The notes under the pieces are model-generated. The model did no database searches. It was not told where the DNA came from and saw nothing but the letters and a program-made list of their open reading frames with translations. A program made the translations under genes and the position numbers. A stretch of DNA of 64,000 nucleotides, taken from NCBI GenBank assembly GCA_965602225.1, contig CBFCYE010000014.1, forward strand, positions 1 through 64,000, read 5' to 3'. Of this stretch, positions 51,370-61,110 are shown piece after piece. This stretch comes from Tenderia sp965602225 (GTDB lineage Bacteria; Pseudomonadota; Gammaproteobacteria; Tenderiales; Tenderiaceae). Each line of letters opens with the position of its first letter. Within the stretch, counting starts at the first letter, position 1.

Positions 51370-52314
51370 TCAGAGTTTCTCCGCCACACGTAATACCGCG
51401 CTACGTGAGCGCGGATTCATATTAATTTCGTCCCGCGTAGCGTGGATTGCCTTACTCACCAGACGCATCTGCGGATTTAACTGGTCCACGGTCACTGGCA
51501 GGTCTGATGGAAAATCATCTCCACGCGCCAGATCACGCATAAATCGTTTAACAATCCGATCCTCCAGCGAGTGAAAACTAATCACAGCCAAACGACCGTC
51601 CTTATTCAACACATCCAGCATCTGCCCCAGACAAAGACTCAAATCTTCCAACTCGCGATTGACAAAGATCCTGATCCCCTGAAAACTGCGTGTCGCCGGA
51701 TGTTTGTCCTGCTCACGCTGCCGCGGCATTACCGCCTTAATTATCGCCGTCAATTGCGCAGTGGTTTCAATCGGCGCCTCTTGGCGCGCCTCAACAATGA
51801 CCCGCGCAACGCGCTTGGAAAAACGCTCTTCACCGTATTCTTTCAACACCTTGGCAATATCAGCCTCTTTGGCTGAAGCTAGCCACTCGGCCGCCGAAAC
51901 ACCACGACTGTTGTCCATCCGCATATCCAGAGGGCCGTCGCGCATAAAACTAAAACCACGACCCGCGTCATCCAGTTGCGGTGACGAAACACCCAAATCC
52001 ATCAACACGCCATCCACCTTGCCCAGCAAACCCTCTTCAACCAGCACCTGCTTCAACTCGGCAAAACTGCCGTGATGGATACTAAAACGGGGCTCAGCCC
52101 CGAATTTTTGTTGCGCCTCTGCAATTGCTTGCGGATCCTTATCCAGACCCAGCAACCGGCCATCGGGCCCGAGTCGCTCCAAAATCGCCGCCGCGTGTCC
52201 GCCGCGCCCAAAGGTGGCATCCACATAGACGCCTTCCGGCTTAATCCTCAAGGCCTCAAGACACTCATCCAGCAATACCGGGCGGTGGCTAAATTCGCTG
52301 TTTACTTCATTCAA
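51370..52314 (-). CDS. rsmH: 16S rRNA (cytosine(1402)-N(4))-methyltransferase RsmH
   Basis: A 314-residue SAM-dependent enzyme that methylates C1402 in the ribosomal P site. HRPVLLDECLEAL, VDATFGRGGHAAAIL (SAM loop), DLGVSSPQLD and the C-terminal NPRSRSAVLRVAEK are diagnostic. It begins at TTG, which overlaps the mraZ stop by 4 bp; no other in-frame start precedes the conserved region. RsmI, acting on the same nucleotide, is encoded just beyond rnpB. Confidence 0.95.
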   Translation of the reverse strand: MNEVNSEFSHRPVLLDECLEALRIKPEGVYVDATFGRGGHAAAILERLGPDGRLLGLDKDPQAIAEAQQKFGAEPRFSIHHGSFAELKQVLVEEGLLGKVDGVLMDLGVSSPQLDDAGRGFSFMRDGPLDMRMDNSRGVSAAEWLASAKEADIAKVLKEYGEERFSKRVARVIVEARQEAPIETTAQLTAIIKAVMPRQREQDKHPATRSFQGIRIFVNRELEDLSLCLGQMLDVLNKDGRLAVISFHSLEDRIVKRFMRDLARGDDFPSDLPVTVDQLNPQMRLVSKAIHATRDEINMNPRSRSAVLRVAEKL

Positions 52315-52772
52315 AACGACAGACTTTCCAATTCTTCCGGCAGCGATCCTTCACCAGACGCCACCTCAGCAAGCCACTCATCACGACTGCCGTTCCAGGT
52401 TTCTTCATCCCAGATTTCAAATTTATTGCCCTGACCAACCAAGACGATGCGCTTATCGAGTTTGGCGTAGTCACGCAACACACTCGGCAGCAAGATACGG
52501 CCGTTACCGTCAAGCTCACACTCACTGGCATACCCCATCAGCAAACGCTTCAGGCTACGGGCCTTGGAATTAAGGTCAGGCAGGCGAGCCAACTTACGCT
52601 CAAGCTGCTCCCAATCGGCTTCAGGGAAAAGCATCAGGCAGCCACTAAAATCAACAGTCAACACCAAACGTCCGTCACAAAGCTCCCGCAGGCGCTCACG
52701 GTATTTTGCCGGCATCGCCATGCGACCCTTGGCATCGACATTGATAGGGCTTACCCCTTTGAACAACTGCAT
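52311..52772 (-). CDS. mraZ: Transcriptional regulator MraZ
   Basis: A 153-residue protein made of two AbrB-like SpoVT half-repeats: FKGVSPINVDAKGRMAMPAKYRERL at the start and LDGNGRILLPSVLRDYA in the second half. It forms a ring that binds phased repeats upstream of its own gene and represses the dcw promoter in E. coli. It is the first gene of the cluster; the matching operator is at 52792-52827. Confidence 0.95.
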   Translation of the reverse strand: MQLFKGVSPINVDAKGRMAMPAKYRERLRELCDGRLVLTVDFSGCLMLFPEADWEQLERKLARLPDLNSKARSLKRLLMGYASECELDGNGRILLPSVLRDYAKLDKRIVLVGQGNKFEIWDEETWNGSRDEWLAEVASGEGSLPEELESLSF

Positions 52773-52791
52773 TCTCCCTTTGGTGTTTTAA

Positions 52792-52827
52792 ACCACCCTT
52801 AACCCACTATCGACCACTTTCCCCCAC
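52792..52827 (-). promoter_or_regulatory. MraZ operator: four 10-bp-phased GTGG boxes
   Basis: Read on the minus strand, boxes begin at 52827 (GTGGG), 52817 (GTGGT), 52807 (GTGGG) and 52797 (GGTGG), exactly 10 bp apart. MraZ is known to bind direct repeats of this type and spacing in front of mraZ. Here they cover the start of the transcript predicted from the promoter at 52836-52865, so binding should block initiation or early elongation. Confidence 0.82.
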
Positions 52828-52835
52828 TTCTTGAC

Positions 52836-52865
52836 ACTATAGGTATTCCATAGCCTCTGTGTCAA
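52836..52865 (-). promoter_or_regulatory. dcw cluster promoter (Pmra)
   Basis: On the minus strand a perfect -35 TTGACA (52865-52860), an 18-nt spacer and -10 TATAGT (52841-52836). Transcription would begin near 52829, right at the MraZ boxes. The tight packing of the genes below suggests it drives much of the cluster. The next 200 bp up to rnpB hold only a hairpin at 52996-53020 (GAACCTAAAG/CTTTAAGTTC). Confidence 0.8.
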
Positions 52866-53070
52866 GCAAAAGCAGGCTTTCAAAATGGCAATTCTTTCTT
52901 TCAGGACAATAACTTAGGCGTGATGACAACAAAGTGGGAGAGGTTTCAAAATCAATCCAAAAACAATCGATTTTGTAATCAAAATGTTGACCGCAGAACC
53001 TAAAGCTTTACTTTAAGTTCGGGTCGATTCAGAGGGTAAATCAGGAAATTTTGGAGGGAACTAAAAAAAT

Positions 53071-53422
53071 GGAGTCGGCCGATAAGCCGGGTTCTGTCGT
53101 GGGCAATCATTCATCTGGGATGTGCGTCACCGCACACCTCAAGCAACCTACCCGGGAACAGTGCGGGCCACACCATCGTTCCCCTATTTGGTCTTGCTCC
53201 GAGTGGGGTTTACCAAGCCGTCGAATGTTACCACCGACGCGGTGCGCTCTTACCGCACCATTTCAACCTTACCGGTCCGAAGACTTAGGCGGTATATTTT
53301 CTGCTGCACTTTTTTCCGTAGGCTCACGCCCCCCAGGCGTTACCTGGCACTCTGCCCTATGGAGCCCGGACTTTCCTCCACACCTGAATAAATCCAGATA
53401 TAGCGATTGCCTGGCCGACTCC
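53071..53422 (-). ncRNA. rnpB: RNase P RNA, bacterial type A
   Basis: About 352 nt on the minus strand, the catalytic RNA of RNase P that matures tRNA 5' ends. The 5' and 3' ends pair (GGAGTCGGCC with GGCCGACTCC), and the universal P4 segments GAGGAAAGTCCGGGC near the 5' end and ACAGAACCCGGCTTA near the 3' end are present. Seven T follow the 3' end as a terminator tail. TATCTT at 53435-53430 is a possible -10. It lies between rsmI and mraZ as in Pseudomonas. Ends are accurate to a few bases. Confidence 0.95.
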
Positions 53423-53596
53423 GGGCGCAAAGATAACAGCTGGCGGTTAAAAACTCCACGACCCATTTAGGTAATCCAGCCTTCACCTTATCCATAGATA
53501 GGCGCGCACTCTAAAACCTAGCCAATCAACCGCGCACCAAAACAACCAGCAACAAATCATTCGTTATTGATTCCACCAAAGACAACAACGATGCGA

Positions 53597-54442
53597 CTAT
53601 TTTTCCGCCAGACTCAGCCCCAGCCGGTACAGGTCATTTTTCTTCAAACCCGAAATCTTGGCCGCCAGCGCAGCGGCCTGTTTGAGCGGCAATTCTTGCA
53701 TCAGAATGGTCAGCACCTTTTTAGCTTCGGCATCAACAGCCTCATCCTCAACCTCAGTCGCCCCCTGCACCAGCACCACAAACTCACCCCGGCACTGATT
53801 CGCATCAGCCTCAAGCCAAACCTGCAAGGCCGACAGGCTATCACCATGAATGGTTTCAAAGCGTTTACTCAATTCACGCGCAATCACTGCCTGGCGGTCT
53901 TCGCCAAACACAGCGGCCATATCCGCCAGCGATGCCTGAATACGATGAGTAGACTCATAAAAGATCGATGTTCGAGAATCATCTGCCAGGGCCTGCAAAC
54001 GCTGACGGCGGGCCGCTGACTTGGCAGGCAGAAAACCTTCAAACACAAATCGATCAGAGGCCAGGCCCGAGGCCGACAAGGCAGTAATCATGGCGCTGGC
54101 ACCCGGCAGAGGCACCACCTGCACACCGGCTTCGCGGGCAGCACGCACCAGGTGATAACCGGGGTCGCTAACCAGCGGCGTGCCGGCATCAGAAATCAAG
54201 GCCACGCTATCTCCCAACAAAATCCGCTCAACCAGCTTGTGGCACAGCTGCCGCTCGTTATGCTCATGATAAGCCAGAGCCGAAGTTTTAATACCAAAGT
54301 GCTGCAACAACCGGGCACTATGACGGGTATCTTCCGCCGCGATTACATCAACCTGATTCAATATTTCAATCGCCCGCGGCGTCATATCACCGAGATTACC
54401 AATCGGGGTGGGGACCACGTAAAGTTGCCCTTGATTTACCAT
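53597..54442 (-). CDS. rsmI: 16S rRNA (cytidine(1402)-2'-O)-methyltransferase RsmI
   Basis: A 281-residue tetrapyrrole-methylase-fold enzyme that 2'-O-methylates C1402. LYVVPTPIGNLGDMT, AEDTRHSARLLQHF, SDAGTPLVSDPG and FYESTHRI are the family signatures, in order. The ATG at 54442 was chosen because an upstream start adds 25 unconserved residues. It is divergent from lpoA, as in E. coli (yraL-yraM). Confidence 0.94.
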   Translation of the reverse strand: MVNQGQLYVVPTPIGNLGDMTPRAIEILNQVDVIAAEDTRHSARLLQHFGIKTSALAYHEHNERQLCHKLVERILLGDSVALISDAGTPLVSDPGYHLVRAAREAGVQVVPLPGASAMITALSASGLASDRFVFEGFLPAKSAARRQRLQALADDSRTSIFYESTHRIQASLADMAAVFGEDRQAVIARELSKRFETIHGDSLSALQVWLEADANQCRGEFVVLVQGATEVEDEAVDAEAKKVLTILMQELPLKQAAALAAKISGLKKNDLYRLGLSLAEK

Positions 54443-54486
54443 TACTTTCAGCCTATCTGCTATGCGGGATACAGGGTAGCATGCCA

Positions 54487-54495
54487 TGATATACT
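54487..54495 (+). promoter_or_regulatory. Candidate extended -10 promoter of lpoA
   Basis: TGATATACT, an extended -10, lies 52 bp before the lpoA ATG in the divergent rsmI-lpoA gap. A poor -35 (GATACA) is 16 bp upstream of TATACT. Confidence 0.45.
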
Positions 54496-54547
54496 GCCCG
54501 AAATCGTTTTCAGACATTAATAATTCACACTAGATTCATAACCTTAT

Positions 54548-56461
54548 ATGCCGCAGCCTGCTACGCAAAACAAGCGCCTGGTCTACCTCGGACTTCTGGT
54601 AATTATCGCCCTGTTGAATGGCTGCAGCACAGCGCCCGAACAACCCAGCAGCAGCCAGCCATTGACACCAAACCTATTGCTCGAACAGGCTGAAGACTCC
54701 AGCGCCAGGGGCAGCTATGTCAGCGCAGCACAAACCTATCTGCAACTGGCGCAACAAGGCAGCACTAGCGAACAGCAAACATACCTGCTAACCGCCGCCG
54801 CAATCCTGGCACGTGGCCAGCACATCGATCACGCCAACAATGTTTTGGCACAAATCAATCCTGCCACGCTCAGACCAAGGGACCAGATCCAGTATCGTTT
54901 TACCCGAGCACGCATTGCCCTGTATGAACAACAGCCGGAAGCCGCCCTCGAACAACTGCGCCTGCCAAGCAACAACATTCCACTGATAGAAATCCAAACC
55001 TGGCACACACTGCGTGCCGATGCCTACGCCATGAGCGGAAATCATCTTGGATCCATGCGTGAACACATCGCCCTGGAAACCTATCTCGACAGTAGCGCCG
55101 AGGTCCACCGCAATCACCAACAAATCTGGCAATCATTAAGCCAGCTAAGCAGCACCGCCATACTGGCACTGCGCACCGAGCCGGCACCTGATGTTGTCAG
55201 TGGCTGGCTTGAACTCGGTTATCTCTACAAGGCATCAGTCGATCTGCCTGACCACCTGCATAACCAGTTACAGACCTGGCTGGCAAACTATCCAAACCAC
55301 CCCGCCGCCGATCAGTTTATCGATGAACTGCTGACCTATCAGGACATCCAGCTGGATCGTCCCAAACAGATTGCCTTGCTGTTGCCTCTCAGCGGCAGCT
55401 TTGCCACCCCAGCCAGAGCCATCAGGGATGGTTTTCTGGCGGCCTACTATAGCCGCAGCAATCAGCGCTACTCACCTGAAATTCGCATCTATGACCCCAG
55501 CGATGAGGTCATGATTGGTATAGAGGTCTATCAACAAGCCATCGATAACGGTGCCGACATGATCATTGGGCCGCTGCACAAGCCACTGCTGGAAGCCGTC
55601 GCCGCACTAGACGAAATACCTGTCAAAACGCTGGCCTTAAACTATCTCAGCGAAGAGTTCCTGGTGGCAGACAACTTTTTTCAGTACGGCCTACTGCCGG
55701 AAGATGAAGCCCGCCAGGTAGCTGAACGCGCCTGGCTGGATGGCCATAACAAGGCTCTGGTGTTAGCGCCAGAAGGTGAATGGGGCGACCGCATGCTCAA
55801 CACCTTCCAACAACACTGGCAACAGCTGGATGGCAACACGGTCGAAGTGCAGCGCTACAATCCGGCACTGCATGACTTCGCTGCCCCTGTTATCAACCTA
55901 CTCAATATTGACGAAAGCAGACAGCGCAAAAATGAACTGCAACAACTGACCGGACTGAAGCTCGAATTTGAACCACGCCGACGCCAGGATGTCGATTTTA
56001 TCTACGTCGCCGCCTTCCCCAATCAGGCGCGCCAAATCCGGCCACAACTGAAGTTTTATTACGCCGCCAACCTGCCTATCTACAGCACCTCGCATGCCTT
56101 TAGCGGCGAAGCCGACACCACTCAAGATAGAGATATGGATGGCATCACCTTTAGCGACATGCCCTGGGTCTTCACCGATGGTAAAGGCCATCAACCCGAC
56201 TGGCAGCTGTTTACCGACACCTGGCCGAGCAATGCCGCGCCCTTTAAGCGCCTCTATGCCATGGGCATTGATTCCTATCGCCTGATCAGCCAATTGAATA
56301 ACATGCGCAACAATCAGCAAAACCATGTCAGCGCTGAAACAGGCAATCTCTATCTGGATACAAACAACCGCATTCACCGCCAGCTACTCTGGGCACGGTT
56401 CAGGTCAGGCAAACCACAGCTTATCGATGCAACGACCACCCTGTATAACAAGCCTTCATGA
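54548..56461 (+). CDS. lpoA: Outer-membrane lipoprotein LpoA, activator of PBP1A
   Basis: A 637-residue lipoprotein. The signal peptide ends in the lipobox LLNGC with Cys26. The N-terminal half is a TPR-like helical domain (about 40-260), the C-terminal half a periplasmic-binding-protein fold (about 275-630) starting at IALLLPLSGSFATPARAI. LpoA spans from the outer membrane to stimulate the peptidoglycan synthase PBP1A in E. coli. Length agrees with E. coli LpoA (678) less a linker. It begins the lpoA-yraN-diaA-dolP run. Confidence 0.92.
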   Translation: MPQPATQNKRLVYLGLLVIIALLNGCSTAPEQPSSSQPLTPNLLLEQAEDSSARGSYVSAAQTYLQLAQQGSTSEQQTYLLTAAAILARGQHIDHANNVLAQINPATLRPRDQIQYRFTRARIALYEQQPEAALEQLRLPSNNIPLIEIQTWHTLRADAYAMSGNHLGSMREHIALETYLDSSAEVHRNHQQIWQSLSQLSSTAILALRTEPAPDVVSGWLELGYLYKASVDLPDHLHNQLQTWLANYPNHPAADQFIDELLTYQDIQLDRPKQIALLLPLSGSFATPARAIRDGFLAAYYSRSNQRYSPEIRIYDPSDEVMIGIEVYQQAIDNGADMIIGPLHKPLLEAVAALDEIPVKTLALNYLSEEFLVADNFFQYGLLPEDEARQVAERAWLDGHNKALVLAPEGEWGDRMLNTFQQHWQQLDGNTVEVQRYNPALHDFAAPVINLLNIDESRQRKNELQQLTGLKLEFEPRRRQDVDFIYVAAFPNQARQIRPQLKFYYAANLPIYSTSHAFSGEADTTQDRDMDGITFSDMPWVFTDGKGHQPDWQLFTDTWPSNAAPFKRLYAMGIDSYRLISQLNNMRNNQQNHVSAETGNLYLDTNNRIHRQLLWARFRSGKPQLIDATTTLYNKPS

Positions 56462-56829
56462 ATCCTGACAGCAAACAGCAAACCGGCCAGGCTGCCGAAG
56501 CAACGGCCTGTGAGCATTTGCAACAACATGGCCTGCAACTGATTGAACGCAACTACCACTGCCGTCAGGGCGAGATTGACCTGATCATGCAGGATGGCAA
56601 CTACACCGTCTTTGTCGAAGTACGCTATCGCCGCAACAGTGGTTTTGGCTCAGCCGCCGAAAGCGTCGACCAACGTAAACAACGTAAGATCATCACCACT
56701 GCTTCACACTATCTGCAGCAGCACAGCAATTTAGCCCAACAGCCAGCCCGCTTTGATGTTGTATCTATGTCACCGCAGGGCAACGAAACCGTTATTAACT
56801 GGATTCAGGATGCGTTTCAGGTGACATAA
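56458..56829 (+). CDS. yraN: YraN-family endonuclease-like protein (UPF0102)
   Basis: A 123-residue protein with the UPF0102 fold, related to Holliday-junction resolvases. The GQAAEATACEHLQQHG start, then GEIDLIMQDG and VFVEVRYR, give the Asp, Glu and Arg of a PD-(D/E)xK-like site. Its nuclease function is unproven. It overlaps the lpoA stop by 4 bp. Confidence 0.91.
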   Translation: MNPDSKQQTGQAAEATACEHLQQHGLQLIERNYHCRQGEIDLIMQDGNYTVFVEVRYRRNSGFGSAAESVDQRKQRKIITTASHYLQQHSNLAQQPARFDVVSMSPQGNETVINWIQDAFQVT

Positions 56830-56835
56830 GGTTAA

Positions 56836-57465
<630 letters not shown>

Positions 57466-57468
57466 CCC

Positions 57469-58059
57469 ATGTCCAGACTATTTCGTTCATTTTCCATTGC
57501 CCTGATCAGCGCCGTGCTTGTCTCGGGTTGTGCCGCACCCGCCATCATGGCCGGTGGAGCAATAGCCGGCGCAACCGCTGCCGATCGCCGTGACACCAGA
57601 ACCATCGTCGATGACAACAACATCCAGCTCAAGATAGAGGAAAAGATCTATACCGATGACAGCATCAGGCGCCACATCCATGTCAACGTCACCAGCTACA
57701 ACGGTGTGGTGTTGCTGACTGGCGAAATACCAACCACAGAGATGCGCAATGTCGTCGTTCGTCATGCCCAGCACGTCGCCAAAATAAAACAGATACACAA
57801 TGAAACCATTGTTGCACCGGCCTCGGACTTTAAATCACGCCGCCAGGACACCTGGCTTACCACCAAGGTAAAGTCGGCCCTGCTGGCAGAGAAAAAGATC
57901 AACGGCCTGCACTTTAAGGTGGTGACTGAAAACCAGGTCGTCTACCTGCTCGGGCTAGTAACACGCGCAGAAGGTGATATTGCCGCCAATGCCGTGCGCC
58001 AGGTTAATGATGTCAAACAGATCATCAAATTGTTTGAATACCAAGAAAACAGTCAGTGA
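57469..58059 (+). CDS. dolP: BON-domain outer-membrane lipoprotein DolP (YraP)
   Basis: A 196-residue lipoprotein. Signal peptide with lipobox VSGC (Cys about 21), a Gly/Ala-rich stretch, then two BON domains (about 47-115 and 125-190). DolP supports outer-membrane integrity and sits at division sites in E. coli. It starts 3 bp after diaA, and its stop overlaps the start of the next gene by 4 bp. Confidence 0.91.
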   Translation: MSRLFRSFSIALISAVLVSGCAAPAIMAGGAIAGATAADRRDTRTIVDDNNIQLKIEEKIYTDDSIRRHIHVNVTSYNGVVLLTGEIPTTEMRNVVVRHAQHVAKIKQIHNETIVAPASDFKSRRQDTWLTTKVKSALLAEKKINGLHFKVVTENQVVYLLGLVTRAEGDIAANAVRQVNDVKQIIKLFEYQENSQ

Positions 58060-59459
58060 AAATAACGAACGAAACACTGGCGCGCCTAAGCGAAATCGTT
58101 GGTTCGAAAAACCTGCTGACAGAAGCCTCCGACTGTTGGCCCTACGGCTACGACAACAGCCGCCTCCAGGCCATGCCCGACGCCGTGGTACTGGCAACCT
58201 GCCACGAACAAATCCAACCACTGGTAGAACTCTGCAACCAGAAACAAATCCCCTTGATTGCCCGCGGTCGCGGCACCGGCACCACCGGCGCCACCGTCCC
58301 CATCCATGGCGGCATTGTCCTGTCGCTGGAACGCATGAACCGTATCATCAAGATAGATCCGGCCAATCGTGTCATGGTGGTTGAACCCGGCGTCACCAAC
58401 CAGGAGGTGCAGGATGCCGCCAAAGAACATGGCTTCTTCTGGTCACCCGACCCGACCAGCGCTGCCTTTTGCAGTGTTGGTGGCAACCTGGCCTATAACT
58501 CGGCCGGACCACGCACCGTTAAATATGGCTCGACCCGCGATAATGTACTCGGTCTGCGTGCCATCACCGGTGCGGGCAAAGAAATCCGCACTGGCGTCTA
58601 CACCAGCAAGGGCGTGGTCGGCTACGACCTGACCCGTCTGCTGATCGGCTCAGAAGGAACACTGGCCATTATCACCGAGGCCAACCTCAAACTGACCCCA
58701 CTGCCAGAGGCCAAGCGCACCCTGCAAGCCATCTATAAAGATATGGACAGTGCCGCCAAGGCGGTCTCGGCCATCATGGCCCAACCGGTCACTCCTTGCG
58801 CACTGGAATTTATTGATGGTCAAGCAATTGAAATGATCCGCGACTACTCTAAAGCTGAGTTACCGCAAGGGGCTGGCGCCATGCTGATGATAGAGGTCGA
58901 TGGTCTGGAAGCAGGCCTGGATCAGGCCGCCGAAACCGTCGCCGCCGCCGCCCGCAACGATGGCGCACTGAGTGTCACCCTGGCCAAGAGCAAACAGGAA
59001 GTGCAGCAACTCTGGGACACCCGCAAGGCCCTGTCCCCAGCGCTGCGCAACATAGCACCGAAAAAGATCAACGAAGACGTAGTGGTACCTGTCTCAGAAA
59101 TACCGACCCTGATCAACGGTCTGACAGACTTGGCAAAAAAGCACGACATCACCATCGTCAATTTTGGCCATGCCGGCAATGGCAACATCCACGTCAATTT
59201 GCTGGTCGACCCTGACGACCCCAAACAAATGCAACGTGCCGATCAATGCCTGGACGAGGTATTCAGCCTGGTATTGGAACTCAATGGCAGCATCTCCGGC
59301 GAACATGGAGTTGGTTTGGTCAAACGTGACTTTGTCAGCCGCGAAATTGATGCCGCCACCCTTGAACTAATGCACAACATCAGGATCCAGTTTGATCCCA
59401 ACAACATCCTCAATGCAGATAAGAAGCTGCCCCCTCGTCAGACAAAAACTCAGCCATAA
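58056..59459 (+). CDS. FAD-binding oxidase, GlcD/D-lactate dehydrogenase type
   Basis: A 467-residue flavoenzyme. The PCMH-type FAD domain (about 35-215) has RGRGTGTTGATVPIHGGIV and PDPTSAAFCSVGGNLAYNSAG. The C-terminal domain has INFGHAGNGNIH-type residues (VNFGHAGNGNIHVN) and SGEHGVGLVKR. The family oxidises 2-hydroxy acids such as glycolate or D-lactate; the substrate here is unknown, and no GlcE or GlcF partner follows. It starts at a GTG overlapping dolP. Downstream, 59460-59658 is a 199-bp gap with no feature seen. Confidence 0.88.
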   Translation: MKITNETLARLSEIVGSKNLLTEASDCWPYGYDNSRLQAMPDAVVLATCHEQIQPLVELCNQKQIPLIARGRGTGTTGATVPIHGGIVLSLERMNRIIKIDPANRVMVVEPGVTNQEVQDAAKEHGFFWSPDPTSAAFCSVGGNLAYNSAGPRTVKYGSTRDNVLGLRAITGAGKEIRTGVYTSKGVVGYDLTRLLIGSEGTLAIITEANLKLTPLPEAKRTLQAIYKDMDSAAKAVSAIMAQPVTPCALEFIDGQAIEMIRDYSKAELPQGAGAMLMIEVDGLEAGLDQAAETVAAAARNDGALSVTLAKSKQEVQQLWDTRKALSPALRNIAPKKINEDVVVPVSEIPTLINGLTDLAKKHDITIVNFGHAGNGNIHVNLLVDPDDPKQMQRADQCLDEVFSLVLELNGSISGEHGVGLVKRDFVSREIDAATLELMHNIRIQFDPNNILNADKKLPPRQTKTQP

Positions 59460-59658
59460 CCCCCTCTTTATCACCCGCCAACACCCACAAGCAACTGCTT
59501 TTCAAGCAGAAATCACCACCCGCCAAAACCATTCCCCAACAATTCATGCTGTTTTAATGCGCCGGCTTGCCGATAAAAAATAAGCTCGCAGGCTACAGAT
59601 TGCCCAAGAAAAGACCGATACAGGAATAGGTAACCGAAAAAACAGGATCGAAACACAG

Positions 59659-60048
59659 ATGAAACCCTTTTTGACAGCGCTTGGATTTTTTTGTCTTGGC
59701 TTGGCCGTTCTAGGCGCAATTTTGCCTGTTATGCCGACCACCTGTTTTGTGCTGATGGCGGCGGCCTGCTTTGCCAAATCATCGCCGCGTTTTTATAACT
59801 GGCTGCTGGCCAGCAGCATCTTTGGCCCCATGATCAACCAGTGGCAAACCACCCGCTCCATGCCCAAACGCGCCAAGATCATGGCCATCACCACCATCCT
59901 CTGCTCAGGTACCATTTCTATCTACGTGCTTGATTCGGTAATGCTTCAAGGCATCGTTGCAGCAATATTGCTGATCCCGATTGCAATTATTCTGCGGGTT
60001 CGCAACACCGAGGACTTGTGCCCGGTACATCAGCCCCATTCCAGCTAA
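59659..60048 (+). CDS. YbaN-family inner-membrane protein (DUF454)
   Basis: A 129-residue protein with three to four hydrophobic segments. The start LGAILPVMPTTCFVLMAAACFAKSSPRFYNWLL, with the conserved Pro-Thr-Thr and Ser-Pro-Arg-Phe, is the DUF454 signature. Function unknown. It ends 12 bp from the convergent macro-domain gene. Confidence 0.85.
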   Translation: MKPFLTALGFFCLGLAVLGAILPVMPTTCFVLMAAACFAKSSPRFYNWLLASSIFGPMINQWQTTRSMPKRAKIMAITTILCSGTISIYVLDSVMLQGIVAAILLIPIAIILRVRNTEDLCPVHQPHSS

Positions 60049-60060
60049 GTTTAAGACAGG

Positions 60061-60555
60061 TCACGACAAACCCAGGAGCATGGAATAAATCTTTTCGTCT
60101 TCTTCCGAGTGACAACAGGCGACAATTTCAGCAAAGCGATTCTCAAAGATCTTCATCTCTTCTAAAGCAATAACTGCTGCCTGCTGTTTCGGATAGCCAT
60201 AGACGCCTGTGCTGATGCAAGGAAAGGCAATACTGCGCAGATCCCTGTCCATCGCCAGTTTAAAGCTCTCGTGATAACAATGATGCAACAACTCAGCCTC
60301 GCCGTGATCTCCCCCCTGCCAGACTGGACCAACGGTATGAATCACATACCTTGCTGGCAAATGAAAACCCAAGGTCAAACGCACCTCGCCTACTGGACAA
60401 CCATCAAGACGCTCGCAGGCCTCATTCAACTCATGCCCGGCAGCACGACGAATTGCACCGTCCACACCACCACCTGGCACCAGTTCACTATTGGCAGCAT
60501 TTACAATGGCGTCGACTTTGAGTTTTGTAATGTCACCACAAACAAGCTTGATCAT
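60061..60555 (-). CDS. Macro-domain O-acetyl-ADP-ribose deacetylase (YmdB-like)
   Basis: A 164-residue single macro domain that hydrolyses O-acetyl-ADP-ribose or removes ADP-ribose from substrates. VDAIVNAANSELVPGGGVDGAIRRAAG carries the adenine-side Asn and catalytic Gly-rich loop; CISTGVYGYP binds the phosphates. The ATG at 60555 (MIKLVCGDIT) has GGAG 7 nt upstream and matches family length; the earlier in-frame start adds 28 unrelated residues. Confidence 0.9.
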   Translation of the reverse strand: MIKLVCGDITKLKVDAIVNAANSELVPGGGVDGAIRRAAGHELNEACERLDGCPVGEVRLTLGFHLPARYVIHTVGPVWQGGDHGEAELLHHCYHESFKLAMDRDLRSIAFPCISTGVYGYPKQQAAVIALEEMKIFENRFAEIVACCHSEEDEKIYSMLLGLS

Positions 60556-60640
60556 TAGTTTCTCCACTTCAGGACTGCTATTTAGCAGTATCGGCATCCC
60601 AGGCAAATCTTTTATCCCAGACCAATGCCGCAAACGCAAA

Positions 60641-60663
60641 AAAGGCAGGGGAAACCTGCCTTT
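60641..60663 (-). terminator. Terminator of sspAB
   Basis: Stem AAAGGCAGG/CCTGCCTTT around GGAAA; on the minus strand it is followed by a T run. It lies 13 bp after the sspB stop. Confidence 0.87.
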
Positions 60664-60675
60664 CTGTATTCGGAG

Positions 60676-61107
60676 CTACTTCACCACTCTGAGACTTGGA
60701 CGCCCCTTGCCGGGTGGCACAGGAGGCTCGGGCGGTTTATCATCCGGCGGCTCCGTATCATAACCCTCATCACGAATTTCATCATCGTCAGAAAACACCA
60801 TGCCCCGGCCATTCTCCTTGGCATACACGGCCAACACAGCTGGCGGCGGCACGCTGACCTCCATTGAAACACCACCGAAACGGGCATTAAACATCACCCA
60901 GTCATTGGTCAGATCCAAATCTCGCACGGCATGAGGACTCACATTGAGGATAATACGACCATCCTGGATGTACTGTTCCGGGATAGTGACATTCGGGGCC
61001 TCGGCATTAACCAACAAATAGGGTGTCAAATCGTTGTCGACAATCCACTCATAGATGGCCCGAATCAAATAGGGACGGGAAGAAATCACAATAAAATCCT
61101 TTGGCAA
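60676..61107 (-). CDS. sspB: ClpXP adaptor SspB (stringent starvation protein B)
   Basis: A 143-residue adaptor that brings ssrA-tagged proteins to ClpXP. The substrate-binding domain (about 1-110) starts with SSRPYLIRAIYEWIVDND; then a Pro/Asp-rich flexible linker and the C-terminal ClpX-binding peptide RPSLRVVK. It follows sspA after 3 bp. Confidence 0.95.
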   Translation of the reverse strand: MPKDFIVISSRPYLIRAIYEWIVDNDLTPYLLVNAEAPNVTIPEQYIQDGRIILNVSPHAVRDLDLTNDWVMFNARFGGVSMEVSVPPPAVLAVYAKENGRGMVFSDDDEIRDEGYDTEPPDDKPPEPPVPPGKGRPSLRVVK

Positions 61108-61110
61108 TTC

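Noticed and set aside
52831..52865. Inverted TTGACAC/GTGTCAA pair as a divergent promoter or operator
   Set aside because: On the plus strand no -10 follows at a suitable distance; the minus-strand use as the dcw promoter explains it.
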